Of a stretch of 64,000 nt of DNA, positions 26,474 to 35,581 are shown piece by piece. The position numbers and the translations under genes were made by a program. The DNA comes from Bariatricus massiliensis (lineage in GTDB: Bacteria > Bacillota > Clostridia > Lachnospirales > Lachnospiraceae). The DNA is taken from positions 188,501 through 252,500 of the forward strand of contig NZ_LT574837.1 of NCBI RefSeq assembly GCF_900086725.1. Reading direction: 5' to 3'. The notes below the pieces were generated by a model, which worked only from the letters and a program-made list of their open reading frames with translations, was not told where the DNA came from and searched no databases. How positions within the stretch are numbered: the stretch's first letter is position 1; each line of letters begins with the position of its first letter.

Positions 26474-28711
26474 TCATTTCCTCTTTCTAGTTAAATCACG
26501 TAGTGCCTTTTTCCCACATAGATTTTTATCAATCTCTTCCTCCGCCTTAGGTAGAATCTTGATAAAGTTATGATGCAAATTATCTTCCCCTTTATTAATT
26601 GTAAACCATTGGTGGGAACCACTGGCATTTTCTTTACCTTGAACATCTCTCGATTTATCCTCTCCAAACGGATATCTGACATTATCAGGTCTCTTTTCCC
26701 AGTTGGCCATCACCTTAAGTGCTTGTGGCACTTTGGCAATATCAACAGGCGAATCTTCAAAGAATTTCTCGAAGCTCTCATTGCCATTTGCGCCAATATC
26801 CATCATATACCACCGTCCGGTAGTTTCATCAATTTTTCTTATATGGAGTTCGTCAACATTAATCCTTACACTGCCAAATCCCAGCGGTTTCGCCCTCCCT
26901 ATCTTATGTGCGCAATCCGGGTCTCCAAAATCAAGCGCCCACTTTAGCTGATTTAACTGTTTTTTGCTGAGACTTTCAAAATAAACTCGGAATTGAAAGA
27001 TAGGTTCGGAATCTAAATTATCTGCCGGCTTCATCGGACGTATTCTCTGTCTCATGGAATTAAGGCTGTTACCCTTTTTGTAATCTTCCATCCTTACATC
27101 ATGATGCCAGTAATATTTTCTGCCTCTAATTCTCGGCTGAGAATCATCCAAGTCTACCCTTTCTGTTTTTTTAATCTTTTCCGAGCAGTTATACTCATAC
27201 TTATACTTATATTCATAAGTCCAATACCCTTTTTCTTGCCCTATATTGCAACCATCAGATTCCTGATAAGGTGGCTGTGTATAAAATTCAACGGCACTTG
27301 GGCGGGGCTCTCCCAGTTCCGGCAAAACAACAGGTTCTTCGAATATTTCTTTTATATTTGCCGGGGGATTTGCCAATTTAGCATCTGTTATTCTTACTTT
27401 GGAGCCATACGCAAATGTTTTAGGTTTCTCTGCCTTTTCCAACATTCCGAATATCTGGCAGGCAGGGCAAAGTGCTTCCCCTACGCAAGGCTGATATTCC
27501 CCATTCTTCTTTAGTATCGAACTTATCTTTTTCGTGAATACTTCTTTCCCGATACAAGCAGGCGACAAGTACAAACGCCCCTCCTCTGTTTTTGCATAGT
27601 AAACAAGCGTCCCCTTCTCTGATACTTTATACTCATTATACCATTTACCACCTTCAGCCTTTCGGTTCTTTTTTTCATTCCTATACTCATCCAGCAAAAC
27701 TTGTAATAGTTTTACATCCCTGTCTAATACCGGAATATCTTTCCCGCTATTTTTTTGAACCTCAAGAAAAACCGCCTCATGCTTTTTCTCTTTAATATAC
27801 TCACCCTTATGAAGATAACCCTTTTTAAACGCCTCTGCTCCTTTTAAATTAGGATTGTAAGATTTATATTGAATTACCTTATTTTTTTCAGTTTTAACCC
27901 ATATTTCCTTTCCTTCTTTCCATGTGTTATAAACCGTTCTCTTTACCATGCTTCCTCTGTTAGATGTATTGGCTTTTTCTTGATTCTCTCTCTTCTCTTC
28001 CTCCTGCTCGACCCGAAGCCTTGCCATTTTGCACGGTCTTAGGAACCACCTTCCTGATTTTTTTCTTAAAATCCCCGGCTGTTTGACCTCAATCACCCTC
28101 CGAGAAATATCACGTTCTCCATCAACGGAGGACATACATCCGTTAAAAGCTGCTTCATATACGCTGCGCACAGCACCTCTGATTTCACTGCCGGGTATTA
28201 CCGGATTGCTTGGCGGAAGCAGTAGCTCATCTGTATACGGTCCTTTTTTTGACAAATCATCATAAGAAAAAAAATCATACTCCTTTACTACATAGTCTTT
28301 TGAATCATTCTTTGCATTATCTACCTCATCTTTATTGGTAAGAATTTTATAAGCTGATGTGTTAGGGATAAACAAATGTGTCAACAAGCGGAGGCTGCAG
28401 TCAAAATACCCCATATAGCCTATATCTTTTTTCCCTTCTAAACTTTCACGCTTACATTGTCCTTCAAAAGGTATAAAATTATATGGATTTACAAACCGTT
28501 CTCCTTCTTCATATTTTTCCGGCTTACGCTGCGCTAAACCGTAAGGTGTATTTCCGTTTTTGCAGGATTGTTCTTTGCCTCTGTTCTTATAATTTTTCTT
28601 TTGCCCTCCCACATTTGCAGGGAAGGGGTTAGTTGTTCTTATAGGGTCTTTCTTTTTAGAATCTTTTTTTCTGTTATGCATTTCACCTTCATCTATGCTA
28701 TATCTGTTCAT
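26474..28711 (-). CDS. cas7: Type III-Dv Cas7-insertion subunit (large RAMP protein)
   Basis: 745-residue RAMP-superfamily backbone protein of the type III effector complex. It has the Cas7-like PSNPVIPGSEIRGAVRSVY near residue 165-185, a very large insertion rich in charged residues, a cysteine pair in ALCPACQIFGM (about 470), and a C-terminal glycine-rich loop HKIGRAKPLGFGSVRI. Size and motifs match the TIGR03986-type RAMP called Cas7-insertion in III-Dv complexes. It starts at ATG 28711 behind GGGGGGAT and overlaps the csx19 stop by four bases. Last gene of the operon. In the family it binds crRNA and contacts the target; which of its acidic residues cut RNA is not resolved here. Confidence 0.83.
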   Translation of the reverse strand: MNRYSIDEGEMHNRKKDSKKKDPIRTTNPFPANVGGQKKNYKNRGKEQSCKNGNTPYGLAQRKPEKYEEGERFVNPYNFIPFEGQCKRESLEGKKDIGYMGYFDCSLRLLTHLFIPNTSAYKILTNKDEVDNAKNDSKDYVVKEYDFFSYDDLSKKGPYTDELLLPPSNPVIPGSEIRGAVRSVYEAAFNGCMSSVDGERDISRRVIEVKQPGILRKKSGRWFLRPCKMARLRVEQEEEKRENQEKANTSNRGSMVKRTVYNTWKEGKEIWVKTEKNKVIQYKSYNPNLKGAEAFKKGYLHKGEYIKEKKHEAVFLEVQKNSGKDIPVLDRDVKLLQVLLDEYRNEKKNRKAEGGKWYNEYKVSEKGTLVYYAKTEEGRLYLSPACIGKEVFTKKISSILKKNGEYQPCVGEALCPACQIFGMLEKAEKPKTFAYGSKVRITDAKLANPPANIKEIFEEPVVLPELGEPRPSAVEFYTQPPYQESDGCNIGQEKGYWTYEYKYKYEYNCSEKIKKTERVDLDDSQPRIRGRKYYWHHDVRMEDYKKGNSLNSMRQRIRPMKPADNLDSEPIFQFRVYFESLSKKQLNQLKWALDFGDPDCAHKIGRAKPLGFGSVRINVDELHIRKIDETTGRWYMMDIGANGNESFEKFFEDSPVDIAKVPQALKVMANWEKRPDNVRYPFGEDKSRDVQGKENASGSHQWFTINKGEDNLHHNFIKILPKAEEEIDKNLCGKKALRDLTRKRK

Positions 28712-29373
28712 TTTATCCCCCCTATCCACCTTTCATGCTCCCATTGGCAGAATCCCTTCATGCGTATGTCTGTCTGATAAACCAGTTCCTGATTTTCAGC
28801 ATTTGGAATCCGCATATATCGTCTTACCTCTATGGCAGCGCCAACCCGGTTACAAACTTCATGATTCTTTGGTTTCTGAAGCTTCATCGGTATCTGTATC
28901 TGTGTCCCCCTGCCGGATGTCAGCAGGCTCCAACCGGAGATTCCTCCCTGATTTTCTTTTCTCACTTCCCCCCAAAGCTTCTGCTTTTCATCCATGTAAT
29001 ATTCTGTCTCTTCGTCGGATTTTAGTCCGTCAGTAATTTCTGTTTCCCCAACCGCATGTATCCTATCCGAACTTCCGCGAAACCGCCCTTTCCATTTGTC
29101 TCCGGCCGGCTTCAGCCATAATTCTACAGCTTCATCAAAAATACGCAATTCCCTTGTATACTCCCACGGAAGAGGCTCTAACGCAGTATGGTTTCCTAAG
29201 CCTACGTAGAATTCTCCGTTTTGATATTTCCCAAAACCAACCGCATAATCTAACACAACATAAAGATTGGCTCCATTCGGAAAATATTTTTTAACCGTCT
29301 CCTTTATCTCCGCTTCTGATGTTGACTCTATCTTTTTATATCCTTCTCCGACATTATCCTTCTGTACGTTCAT
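28708..29373 (-). CDS. csx19: Csx19, type III-D accessory subunit
   Basis: 221 residues from ATG 29373, preceded by AAAGGAG; the frame overlaps the Cas7-2x stop by 20 bases. The segment LYVVLDYAVGFGKYQNGEFYVG followed by ELRIFDEAVELWL and FRGRFRG-like WKGRFRGSSD matches the TIGR03984 (Csx19) pattern. Csx19 is a small subunit found only with type III-D loci and is part of the III-Dv complex. No catalytic motif is evident. Confidence 0.8.
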   Translation of the reverse strand: MNVQKDNVGEGYKKIESTSEAEIKETVKKYFPNGANLYVVLDYAVGFGKYQNGEFYVGLGNHTALEPLPWEYTRELRIFDEAVELWLKPAGDKWKGRFRGSSDRIHAVGETEITDGLKSDEETEYYMDEKQKLWGEVRKENQGGISGWSLLTSGRGTQIQIPMKLQKPKNHEVCNRVGAAIEVRRYMRIPNAENQELVYQTDIRMKGFCQWEHERWIGGIK

Positions 29374-30853
29374 CCTCTGTCTCCTTTGCCCATCGCACTG
29401 CCCTTTGCAAATACATTTCTTTTTCCTGCTCACTCAGCGGCTGTCCATCCAGTAAGATTCCCTCTCCTATTTTACCTGAACCACTAAAGATTCCCCTGCC
29501 GACCGCCGTCTCACCGCCAATCGGAAGGATGCCTGCCTGCAAATCGAGAATCGCCCATAACAACAGTCCGCAGATGATATCGTCCGAATCCTGCGTCCCC
29601 TCTTTATGTCTGCCCTTTTGTAAGAAGATTTTCAAAAGCACGTTCCCCCCTGCCCAAGGAACCTCCTGATATAAGGCACCTTCCACAGTCCCTCCTGTGA
29701 ACCGGTCAATGGCGTTGCGAAATATCGGAAGCGCCCCTCCGCCATTTACAACCGTCTCCTCAAATATGATTCTGGAGACGACGATATCCTCACCATTCCC
29801 GTCATTCTTTCCATCACTTTTCACCCATGTGCCAAAGAAAGGGCTCAGCCTGCTCTGTGCCTTTTCCCAACTTTCAAGATGCGCAATCTCTTTTATTATC
29901 TTGGCTATGTGGTTTCGGAACGCACCTGCTATGCTGCTGCCGGGTATCAATGCCGCTTGCGCGCTGCCCCCTGTCGTCGTCAACTGTCCGTAATCCGGCA
30001 TTTCGTCCTCTTTTTTAAAGGCCGTGCTGTATGTCCTGATTAATAACGTGTAAGGGATGTCCAGAGGCACTTCGAAACAGTGCGTAAATTTTCGGGCTCC
30101 ATCCTTCCCTTCTGTGGTTAGCCATTTGGCATACTGCCCCTCTGCCCCTTTCGTTACATCTATGGATTCTTCCGGAAGAAATGCATCGGGATTCTCCCAA
30201 TCCCATTCCAGCCACTCCAAATAAGATGCTTGTTCTTCCATATCAAACTTTTTGATTCGAACCTTTTCTATGTGAAATCGTCCAAATCCCCTCCGGCTCC
30301 TTGCTCCCAACCGGAGTTCCCCTGTTGTAAACCCATACACCCAGCTCCATACCAGCCGCAAATCCTCATCCATAAGCTGCTTTAAATCATTCTGCGCCTT
30401 TTGAGATTCCCGCTCTATAAATTCCAGCCTCATTTTAAAATTCGCATTGCTCTCGATAATCTGAATCTCATATTTTGATTTGGGCTCCGCCGTCTTTGCC
30501 TCTCCAAGCCTTACCCCATCACGGATTCCCATCTGTGCGTTTTGTATCTTCGTATCGTATACGAATATCCGGCTCTGGCGGTCACTTTCTGCACCCGGAG
30601 ACTCATCCTTCGGTTTTCCAAAAAGCTGATTTGCTTCTTTTTCCCGTCCGATTTCACCTGTATATGCCCGTAGTGCCCCGGCCAGTGCGCTGCCCGGAAT
30701 AAAAGGATTTCCTTTACTATCCAGTATCACATCTGAATCCGTCTCTTCCTGTTCTCCTGAGCCGACAGACAAGGCAGATGCAAGTCTTCCTTCCAGTTCA
30801 ATACAAAGGCGTCCGCAGATTTTGTTATATCCAAAAGACTCACTGTAATTCAT
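29354..30853 (-). CDS. cas7: Cas7-2x, tandem double Csm3-like backbone subunit
   Basis: 499 residues made of two fused Cas7/Csm3-like RAMP domains. Domain 1: GNPFIPGSALAGALRAYTG near 55-75 and glycine loop GARSRRGFGRFHI near 200. Domain 2: AALIPGSSIAGAFRNHIAK near 320 and GGETAVGRGIFSGSG near 450. Each pair (IPGSxxxGxxR early, G-rich loop late) marks one RAMP copy. Double Cas7 in one chain is characteristic of III-Dv and points toward the Cas7-11 fusion. The ATG at 30853 is six bases from GGAGG and overlaps the upstream gene by 14 bases. Confidence 0.84.
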   Translation of the reverse strand: MNYSESFGYNKICGRLCIELEGRLASALSVGSGEQEETDSDVILDSKGNPFIPGSALAGALRAYTGEIGREKEANQLFGKPKDESPGAESDRQSRIFVYDTKIQNAQMGIRDGVRLGEAKTAEPKSKYEIQIIESNANFKMRLEFIERESQKAQNDLKQLMDEDLRLVWSWVYGFTTGELRLGARSRRGFGRFHIEKVRIKKFDMEEQASYLEWLEWDWENPDAFLPEESIDVTKGAEGQYAKWLTTEGKDGARKFTHCFEVPLDIPYTLLIRTYSTAFKKEDEMPDYGQLTTTGGSAQAALIPGSSIAGAFRNHIAKIIKEIAHLESWEKAQSRLSPFFGTWVKSDGKNDGNGEDIVVSRIIFEETVVNGGGALPIFRNAIDRFTGGTVEGALYQEVPWAGGNVLLKIFLQKGRHKEGTQDSDDIICGLLLWAILDLQAGILPIGGETAVGRGIFSGSGKIGEGILLDGQPLSEQEKEMYLQRAVRWAKETEDERTEG

Positions 30854-32987
30854 CATTTTCCTCCTTATCCCTGCTTCTCGCTTTCCACTTTGCATTTTCC
30901 AAATAATGCTTCATAAATTCATAGGACTCGCCCTGACAAGGCTCCAGCAGTTTCAGCACCCGTTCCTTTTTGCTCTCTTTGACTATCATCTCAGCTTGTA
31001 ACTTCATCTCTTCATAAAGTCCGGACTCCCCATTCCGGCTACGCAGTATCTGCAACAGAAGCTCTATGGAAGAAGAAGGCGGAAGTTCTTTTTTGGGGAT
31101 TTCATCCAGTTTATCTAATGAAAGGTTTTCGCATTTTTTCTTTTCTTCACAATAACTGCATAACTGTGCCAGCATGCCGTCATCGAATTGGCTTTCTGAC
31201 CTATCCTGAACAGGAGGCTGTCCCTCGTCCGAGTTACAGATACTTCCCCCTTTACTCACGCTCGACCAAGGCTCTAATTTTATCTGTCCGTAGCCTTTTC
31301 CGGTCATCAGCCCCCATCTTTTCCCTTCCAGTTCGCTTATCCTGATTTCCTTATCTGTATCTAATGTGATGTAAAATGCACTTCCGGCCGCTAATGCCGG
31401 ATAGGAAACGGAGGGCATCCTCCACTTGCTGTTATAACCGTTCACCACTGTATAGCTGCAGGCCGACTGAAAGCCCTTAACCGAATATCCTATTATTTTT
31501 TCTGCCTGTTCTTTTATACTGCTCCATTCAATAAAAGGACCGCTGTTTTTATCATCCTCCGGAATCATTGGACTCAAAAGCCATACCAGCCATTCCTTCC
31601 CCGTAACTGCTGAGCCTTTCCCCTGCCCTGACGGATTTATGCCTTTTATACAGAAAGTACATTCCCCGTACTCTGCTGTCCTTGAGCGTCCAAGCCTTAG
31701 ACGCCATGCGTTGTCCGCCAGACATTCCGTAAGTTTTTTGATGTCTTTTGTCATCCCTTTCCAAGTCCCTGCAAACACCTGTCCTTTTGACAATGCAATA
31801 TATTCGAAGAACTGCCCCGTCTGGTGGGTGGTATCCTCTGCACGGTCATTTAATGCATGGGCAATTCCTCTGTCTGCCGGGCGTGCGTGGTGAAAGTGTA
31901 TCTCTTTTTGCGGTACGGCAACATGCAATTTGCTGTCTTCCAAAAATATCTGGCCACCAATCTCCTTCCTGCGGGGATTTTCACACCATATGTTAAACCA
32001 TTCGCTTTGCGAATCCTTTTTCACTGCCAATGCCTTCGGGCACGGTACATACTGTTTGTCTCCCCTTTTTAGGAAACCATAGCCGAACTGTACCCCATCC
32101 CTAAGAAATATTCTCCTGAAGCTCTCGTCTTCATGCGAATTCGCTCCTAACGAATATTTTCTGATATACATACCTGCCAGCGCCCCTAATACCGCTGTCC
32201 CCGGCAGACAATCCATCTGCGCCTCGGAATCCGTCTCCACAATTACGGGGGAATCCAGTCTGATTTCATACGCCAGTTCTACTTCCTCCTCCGGAGAAAA
32301 TTTTTCTAGCAGTTCTCTCTTATCCTGCTTCACAGGCACTGCACAATCCTGATTTCCGGAAAAAACCTTTTCTAACGAACATCGTACCTCCCCGAACCCT
32401 CTGGTAATCCCGAGCCCCATATGGCGAAATCCCTTAGCGCAAAGTTCCAATGCCCTTTCACCTTCATCGCTCAGTTCACCTTCCAGCCAGGCTGTCAGCA
32501 CAATTCCTGCCGGAACAGTCTGGACGGTACGCAGAGAATGTGCCTGTGCACTCCCCAATTCTGCATCAACAGCAGTACGCGCACGCCTTCCGGTAAATAC
32601 CTCCTCCAAAAAACTTTCATCTATCTCCAGACAGCTCTCTGCCGCCTTCCGAAACTGTTCATAGTCTTTGATAATGAAGCTTCCTTCCTCATTCAACCCA
32701 AAAAGATGCTTAGGCGCAGAATATAAATGGGCATCCTGTATATATACACCCTTTTCACATTCTAAGCCCGGAGCACCAAATAGCTGCTTCAGCACATCTG
32801 CTTCTATAATCCCATTGTCAGCCATTTCCCGGCCCGCCTCCACCAGACAGCCCTTAATCCTTTTTGCCGGAACATAAGGGATGCCATATTCCAAGGCTGT
32901 CTTTACATTGGTAATCCCCGGCACATTCTCACCGGTCGCCGTACATAAATCGCTCTTTAGCACAATCTTTAAATCCCATCTCTTCAT
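30840..32987 (-). CDS. Cas7-Cas5-Cas11 fusion subunit of type III-Dv
   Basis: 715 residues in three parts. About 1-235: Cas7-like RAMP (GIPYVPAKRIKGCLVEAG, glycine loop GLGITRGFGEVRCSL). About 240-580: Cas5/Csx10-like RAMP beginning ELAYEIRLDSPVIVETDSE with LPGTAVLGALAGMY, and RLGRSRTAEYGECTF. About 610-715: helical, charged region fitting a fused Cas11 small subunit. This order is the hallmark of III-Dv. Start ATG 32987 after AGAGG overlaps the cas10 stop by four bases. Expected role: caps the crRNA 5' tag (Cas5) and forms the belly of the complex (Cas11); the domain borders are estimates. Confidence 0.82.
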   Translation of the reverse strand: MKRWDLKIVLKSDLCTATGENVPGITNVKTALEYGIPYVPAKRIKGCLVEAGREMADNGIIEADVLKQLFGAPGLECEKGVYIQDAHLYSAPKHLFGLNEEGSFIIKDYEQFRKAAESCLEIDESFLEEVFTGRRARTAVDAELGSAQAHSLRTVQTVPAGIVLTAWLEGELSDEGERALELCAKGFRHMGLGITRGFGEVRCSLEKVFSGNQDCAVPVKQDKRELLEKFSPEEEVELAYEIRLDSPVIVETDSEAQMDCLPGTAVLGALAGMYIRKYSLGANSHEDESFRRIFLRDGVQFGYGFLKRGDKQYVPCPKALAVKKDSQSEWFNIWCENPRRKEIGGQIFLEDSKLHVAVPQKEIHFHHARPADRGIAHALNDRAEDTTHQTGQFFEYIALSKGQVFAGTWKGMTKDIKKLTECLADNAWRLRLGRSRTAEYGECTFCIKGINPSGQGKGSAVTGKEWLVWLLSPMIPEDDKNSGPFIEWSSIKEQAEKIIGYSVKGFQSACSYTVVNGYNSKWRMPSVSYPALAAGSAFYITLDTDKEIRISELEGKRWGLMTGKGYGQIKLEPWSSVSKGGSICNSDEGQPPVQDRSESQFDDGMLAQLCSYCEEKKKCENLSLDKLDEIPKKELPPSSSIELLLQILRSRNGESGLYEEMKLQAEMIVKESKKERVLKLLEPCQGESYEFMKHYLENAKWKARSRDKEENDELQ

Positions 32988-34606
32988 CGGCTTACCTCTT
33001 CTTGTATATTTAAAAATTCTTTCAGTATATCCAACCGGCACATCCCCCTGACTTCCAAAGCATCAAACAGCGGCGATTCCTGCAAATTTAGGTTTCCTGC
33101 CAGCTTCTCAATATGATATCCCCTAGACAGATACTCTCTTTGTAAGTTATCCACTTCCTCTTTGCCCCTTTGTATTGCATGATAAATCTTATGCAGCCTG
33201 TTCGCAGGCCAGTCTTCCATCCTTTTCAGCACCTCGTACAAAACATTCAGACTTCCCGGCGCTGTCTCTTGTATCTGTCCACCGACCGCATAAGGTCTGG
33301 CCTGCCATTCCTCATTCCCCCGAAACGCGCCTATCTGGCTTTCTTTAATCACCTCGAAGTCAAGATATCCCGCTTCCGGGTTTCCACTTTCGCTATACCA
33401 CTTTTTCTTTGCCCTCGAACAAGATTCTTCGGCAATCTTGTATGCCTCATAAAAAGGAAAATGGCTGTGCACAAATGCAATTCCGGCACATGCCGTTATC
33501 TTTTTTGTTTTTTCCTTCTGCAAAAGGGATAGCTGCTCCATAAATCCTGCGGCTATCGGGATTGCTAAATCTGCCGTACATATAAATGTAAAATCATCCC
33601 CGTCCAGCAGAATCGGACGCATAGGCAGTATTTTCTCCCCCTCTTTGCTTTCTTTCATCAATTCATTTTGATGCCCCCATAATTTCCGAAGTACTTCTTC
33701 ATAGGTTTTTCCGAAAAGCATGGCTATCTCTTTCGACTTTTTACGGAGCAACGGAACCCCTTCTTTATATTCCGTGTGCATATCCATTATCTCTTTAACC
33801 TGCGCTCCCATTCCATTTCCATCAATATGTACTACTGCAATATAGCTGTCTTCCCCGGTCTTCCTGCACAGCATATCCGCTTCCTCCGGATATACATATT
33901 CAGCTCCTTCCCCAATCTCAGGATATAGCCACTTGAAGCCATAACTGGAAGAATCGCCCTCCTGCTCTCCATCTTTTTGAACGCCGTGTATCTGCTCATA
34001 TGCATTCTGCTTCTGATATTGGATTTCAGTCAAATACTCAATGCTTACCCCGTCCTCTTTTACATGACATATACTATGTGTAATTGGATGATGCGATGAA
34101 TTATCCCGCTCCACAACGGGAAACAGCGCCAAGACAGGCTGACGGACCATTTTCTGCTTATATTCCGCCAAGCTATCATCTAACCGCTTGACATCAGACC
34201 GAAAGTCTATAAGCTTTGTGTCAATACAAGCGGCCGCAAGATAAAGCCCCTGACAGTTCTCAGCTACTTTTCTGCCCAAACGTTGCCCCACCTTGATATA
34301 CTGCTCTTTTGTTCTATATAAAACGACTGCATTGCCGCCGCCAATATAGACAATCTCAGCCTGAATCCCATCATCCTCCGGAAGACTTAGGCTATCCTGC
34401 CTGTCCCACTTAGTTATTACGGTTTTAACTTCACCTTTATCAGACAATGCCCCTTCCATTGCCTCAGGAAGAAATTCCTCCAGAATCCTTGTTACCTGAT
34501 AGGATGCCCCTGCGTTTTCACGGAGACGGTTCGTTGCAAATATATAGCTCTGAATCCCACTCACATCATATTTCGCTAAAATATAATCATTACTTTTCTT
34601 GTCCAT
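32984..34606 (-). CDS. cas10: Cas10, HD-less large subunit
   Basis: 540 residues, short for Cas10 because the N-terminal HD nuclease is missing: the chain starts directly with palm 1 (YDVSGIQSYIFATNRLRE). Palm 2 holds AVVHIDGNGMGAQ near 255-268 and LLDGDDFTFI near 335, where the usual GGDD is DGDD, so the two catalytic aspartates of the cyclase site are kept. It may still make cyclic oligoadenylate. The ATG at 34606 is preferred over 34642, whose site is only two bases away; the gene overlaps the nuclease gene by 17 bases. No CARF effector lies nearby to receive such a signal. Confidence 0.88.
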   Translation of the reverse strand: MDKKSNDYILAKYDVSGIQSYIFATNRLRENAGASYQVTRILEEFLPEAMEGALSDKGEVKTVITKWDRQDSLSLPEDDGIQAEIVYIGGGNAVVLYRTKEQYIKVGQRLGRKVAENCQGLYLAAACIDTKLIDFRSDVKRLDDSLAEYKQKMVRQPVLALFPVVERDNSSHHPITHSICHVKEDGVSIEYLTEIQYQKQNAYEQIHGVQKDGEQEGDSSSYGFKWLYPEIGEGAEYVYPEEADMLCRKTGEDSYIAVVHIDGNGMGAQVKEIMDMHTEYKEGVPLLRKKSKEIAMLFGKTYEEVLRKLWGHQNELMKESKEGEKILPMRPILLDGDDFTFICTADLAIPIAAGFMEQLSLLQKEKTKKITACAGIAFVHSHFPFYEAYKIAEESCSRAKKKWYSESGNPEAGYLDFEVIKESQIGAFRGNEEWQARPYAVGGQIQETAPGSLNVLYEVLKRMEDWPANRLHKIYHAIQRGKEEVDNLQREYLSRGYHIEKLAGNLNLQESPLFDALEVRGMCRLDILKEFLNIQEEVSR

Positions 34607-35570
34607 GTTCCTTTTCCTGCCCCTCTCCTTGTTCTCTATCATAACCTTTCAGTATCCTATTAAACATGTCTGCATATGCCCGGTGCGGAAAAAGCATCGG
34701 ATTATTTAGAACCATGAGGAGCTGGTTCAATTGGAAAATCAGGGAAAGGAGGACATTTTCTTCCACTTCACCTTCCTTGCCTTCTTTTGCCTGTCCGACT
34801 TTTAAATCTTGGAGAAGCCGCGGTCTCGCATTGCTTGTTTCATCTTTGTTGTATATTCTTGCCTGTCTACAAGCTTTCTCTTTTCTCAATTCACGAGATT
34901 CCGGCTCTGTTCCTTCCATTGCATGATTCAGGGAACGATTCCACGTATTTAATGAGCCCTCTTCCTCTCTGACAAATTTAATTAGTTTTTTCTTATCTTT
35001 ATCTACTGTCAGTATGATATCAAACTCTTTTTTTAAGTTTTTATTTGTAATATTTTCCGCCAGCGCGCACAAAATTTTGATTGGGCGGGTAGCTGTCTGA
35101 GTCACCTCCCTTGTGTCCGTATAATTATCTGCCATTCCCGTTGCCATCCTTGTGACCGAATCCAATGAAGTGAGAAGTTTATCTATTGATTTCGCCCATT
35201 CTAAAATATCTTCTGGTTCTATGCAATTACTCTTACATTGCACCACGGCAGCCACTGCCTCTATGGGAATGAATCTGACCCCTTCATAATTAAAAATGTA
35301 GGGGGTATATAATTCATCGTAAATAGCCAAATCAACTTCTCTTGATTTGTTTTCATATGAGTCAATAATGAATACCCCTTGTTCAATACAATACTTTTTA
35401 GGTATAATCCTTTCAAATAAAGATTTCCATACGTTTTCCCGATACATCCCTTCTGTCAAATGATGATTGAAAACGTCCAGCATCAATTGATTCACAATTG
35501 AATGCTCTATCTTTTCGTAATTCTGAGCAAGCATCTTCATAACATCTGTGTAAGTCTTTGTATTTTCCAT
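34590..35570 (-). CDS. PD-(D/E)XK-type nuclease (DUF6602-like) inside the CRISPR operon
   Basis: 326 residues, not a known Cas protein. Residues 70-115 resemble the DUF6602 restriction-endonuclease-like core: D80 in SREVDLAIYD, then FIPIEAVAAVVQCKS with E104 and Q111-C-K113, the pattern D...(E/Q)xK. The C-terminal third is charged and helical with a low-complexity Glu/Gly/Gln tail. It lies between cas6 and cas10, 11 bases after cas6 and overlapping cas10, so it is co-expressed with the III-Dv complex. It may supply the DNA cleavage lost with the HD domain, or act as an effector of its own. No cyclic-nucleotide sensor domain is visible. Confidence 0.68.
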   Translation of the reverse strand: MENTKTYTDVMKMLAQNYEKIEHSIVNQLMLDVFNHHLTEGMYRENVWKSLFERIIPKKYCIEQGVFIIDSYENKSREVDLAIYDELYTPYIFNYEGVRFIPIEAVAAVVQCKSNCIEPEDILEWAKSIDKLLTSLDSVTRMATGMADNYTDTREVTQTATRPIKILCALAENITNKNLKKEFDIILTVDKDKKKLIKFVREEEGSLNTWNRSLNHAMEGTEPESRELRKEKACRQARIYNKDETSNARPRLLQDLKVGQAKEGKEGEVEENVLLSLIFQLNQLLMVLNNPMLFPHRAYADMFNRILKGYDREQGEGQEKEHGQEK

Positions 35571-35581
35571 ATTTTCTCCTT

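Noticed and set aside
25565..26573. Several ORFs within the CRISPR array with repeated VSIHTSIQEVT
   Set aside because: They are translations of the repeat unit; the array explains them entirely.
34606..34642. ATG at 34642 as the cas10 start
   Set aside because: Its AAAGG is only two bases from the ATG and it would lengthen the overlap with the nuclease gene; the ATG at 34606 fits better.
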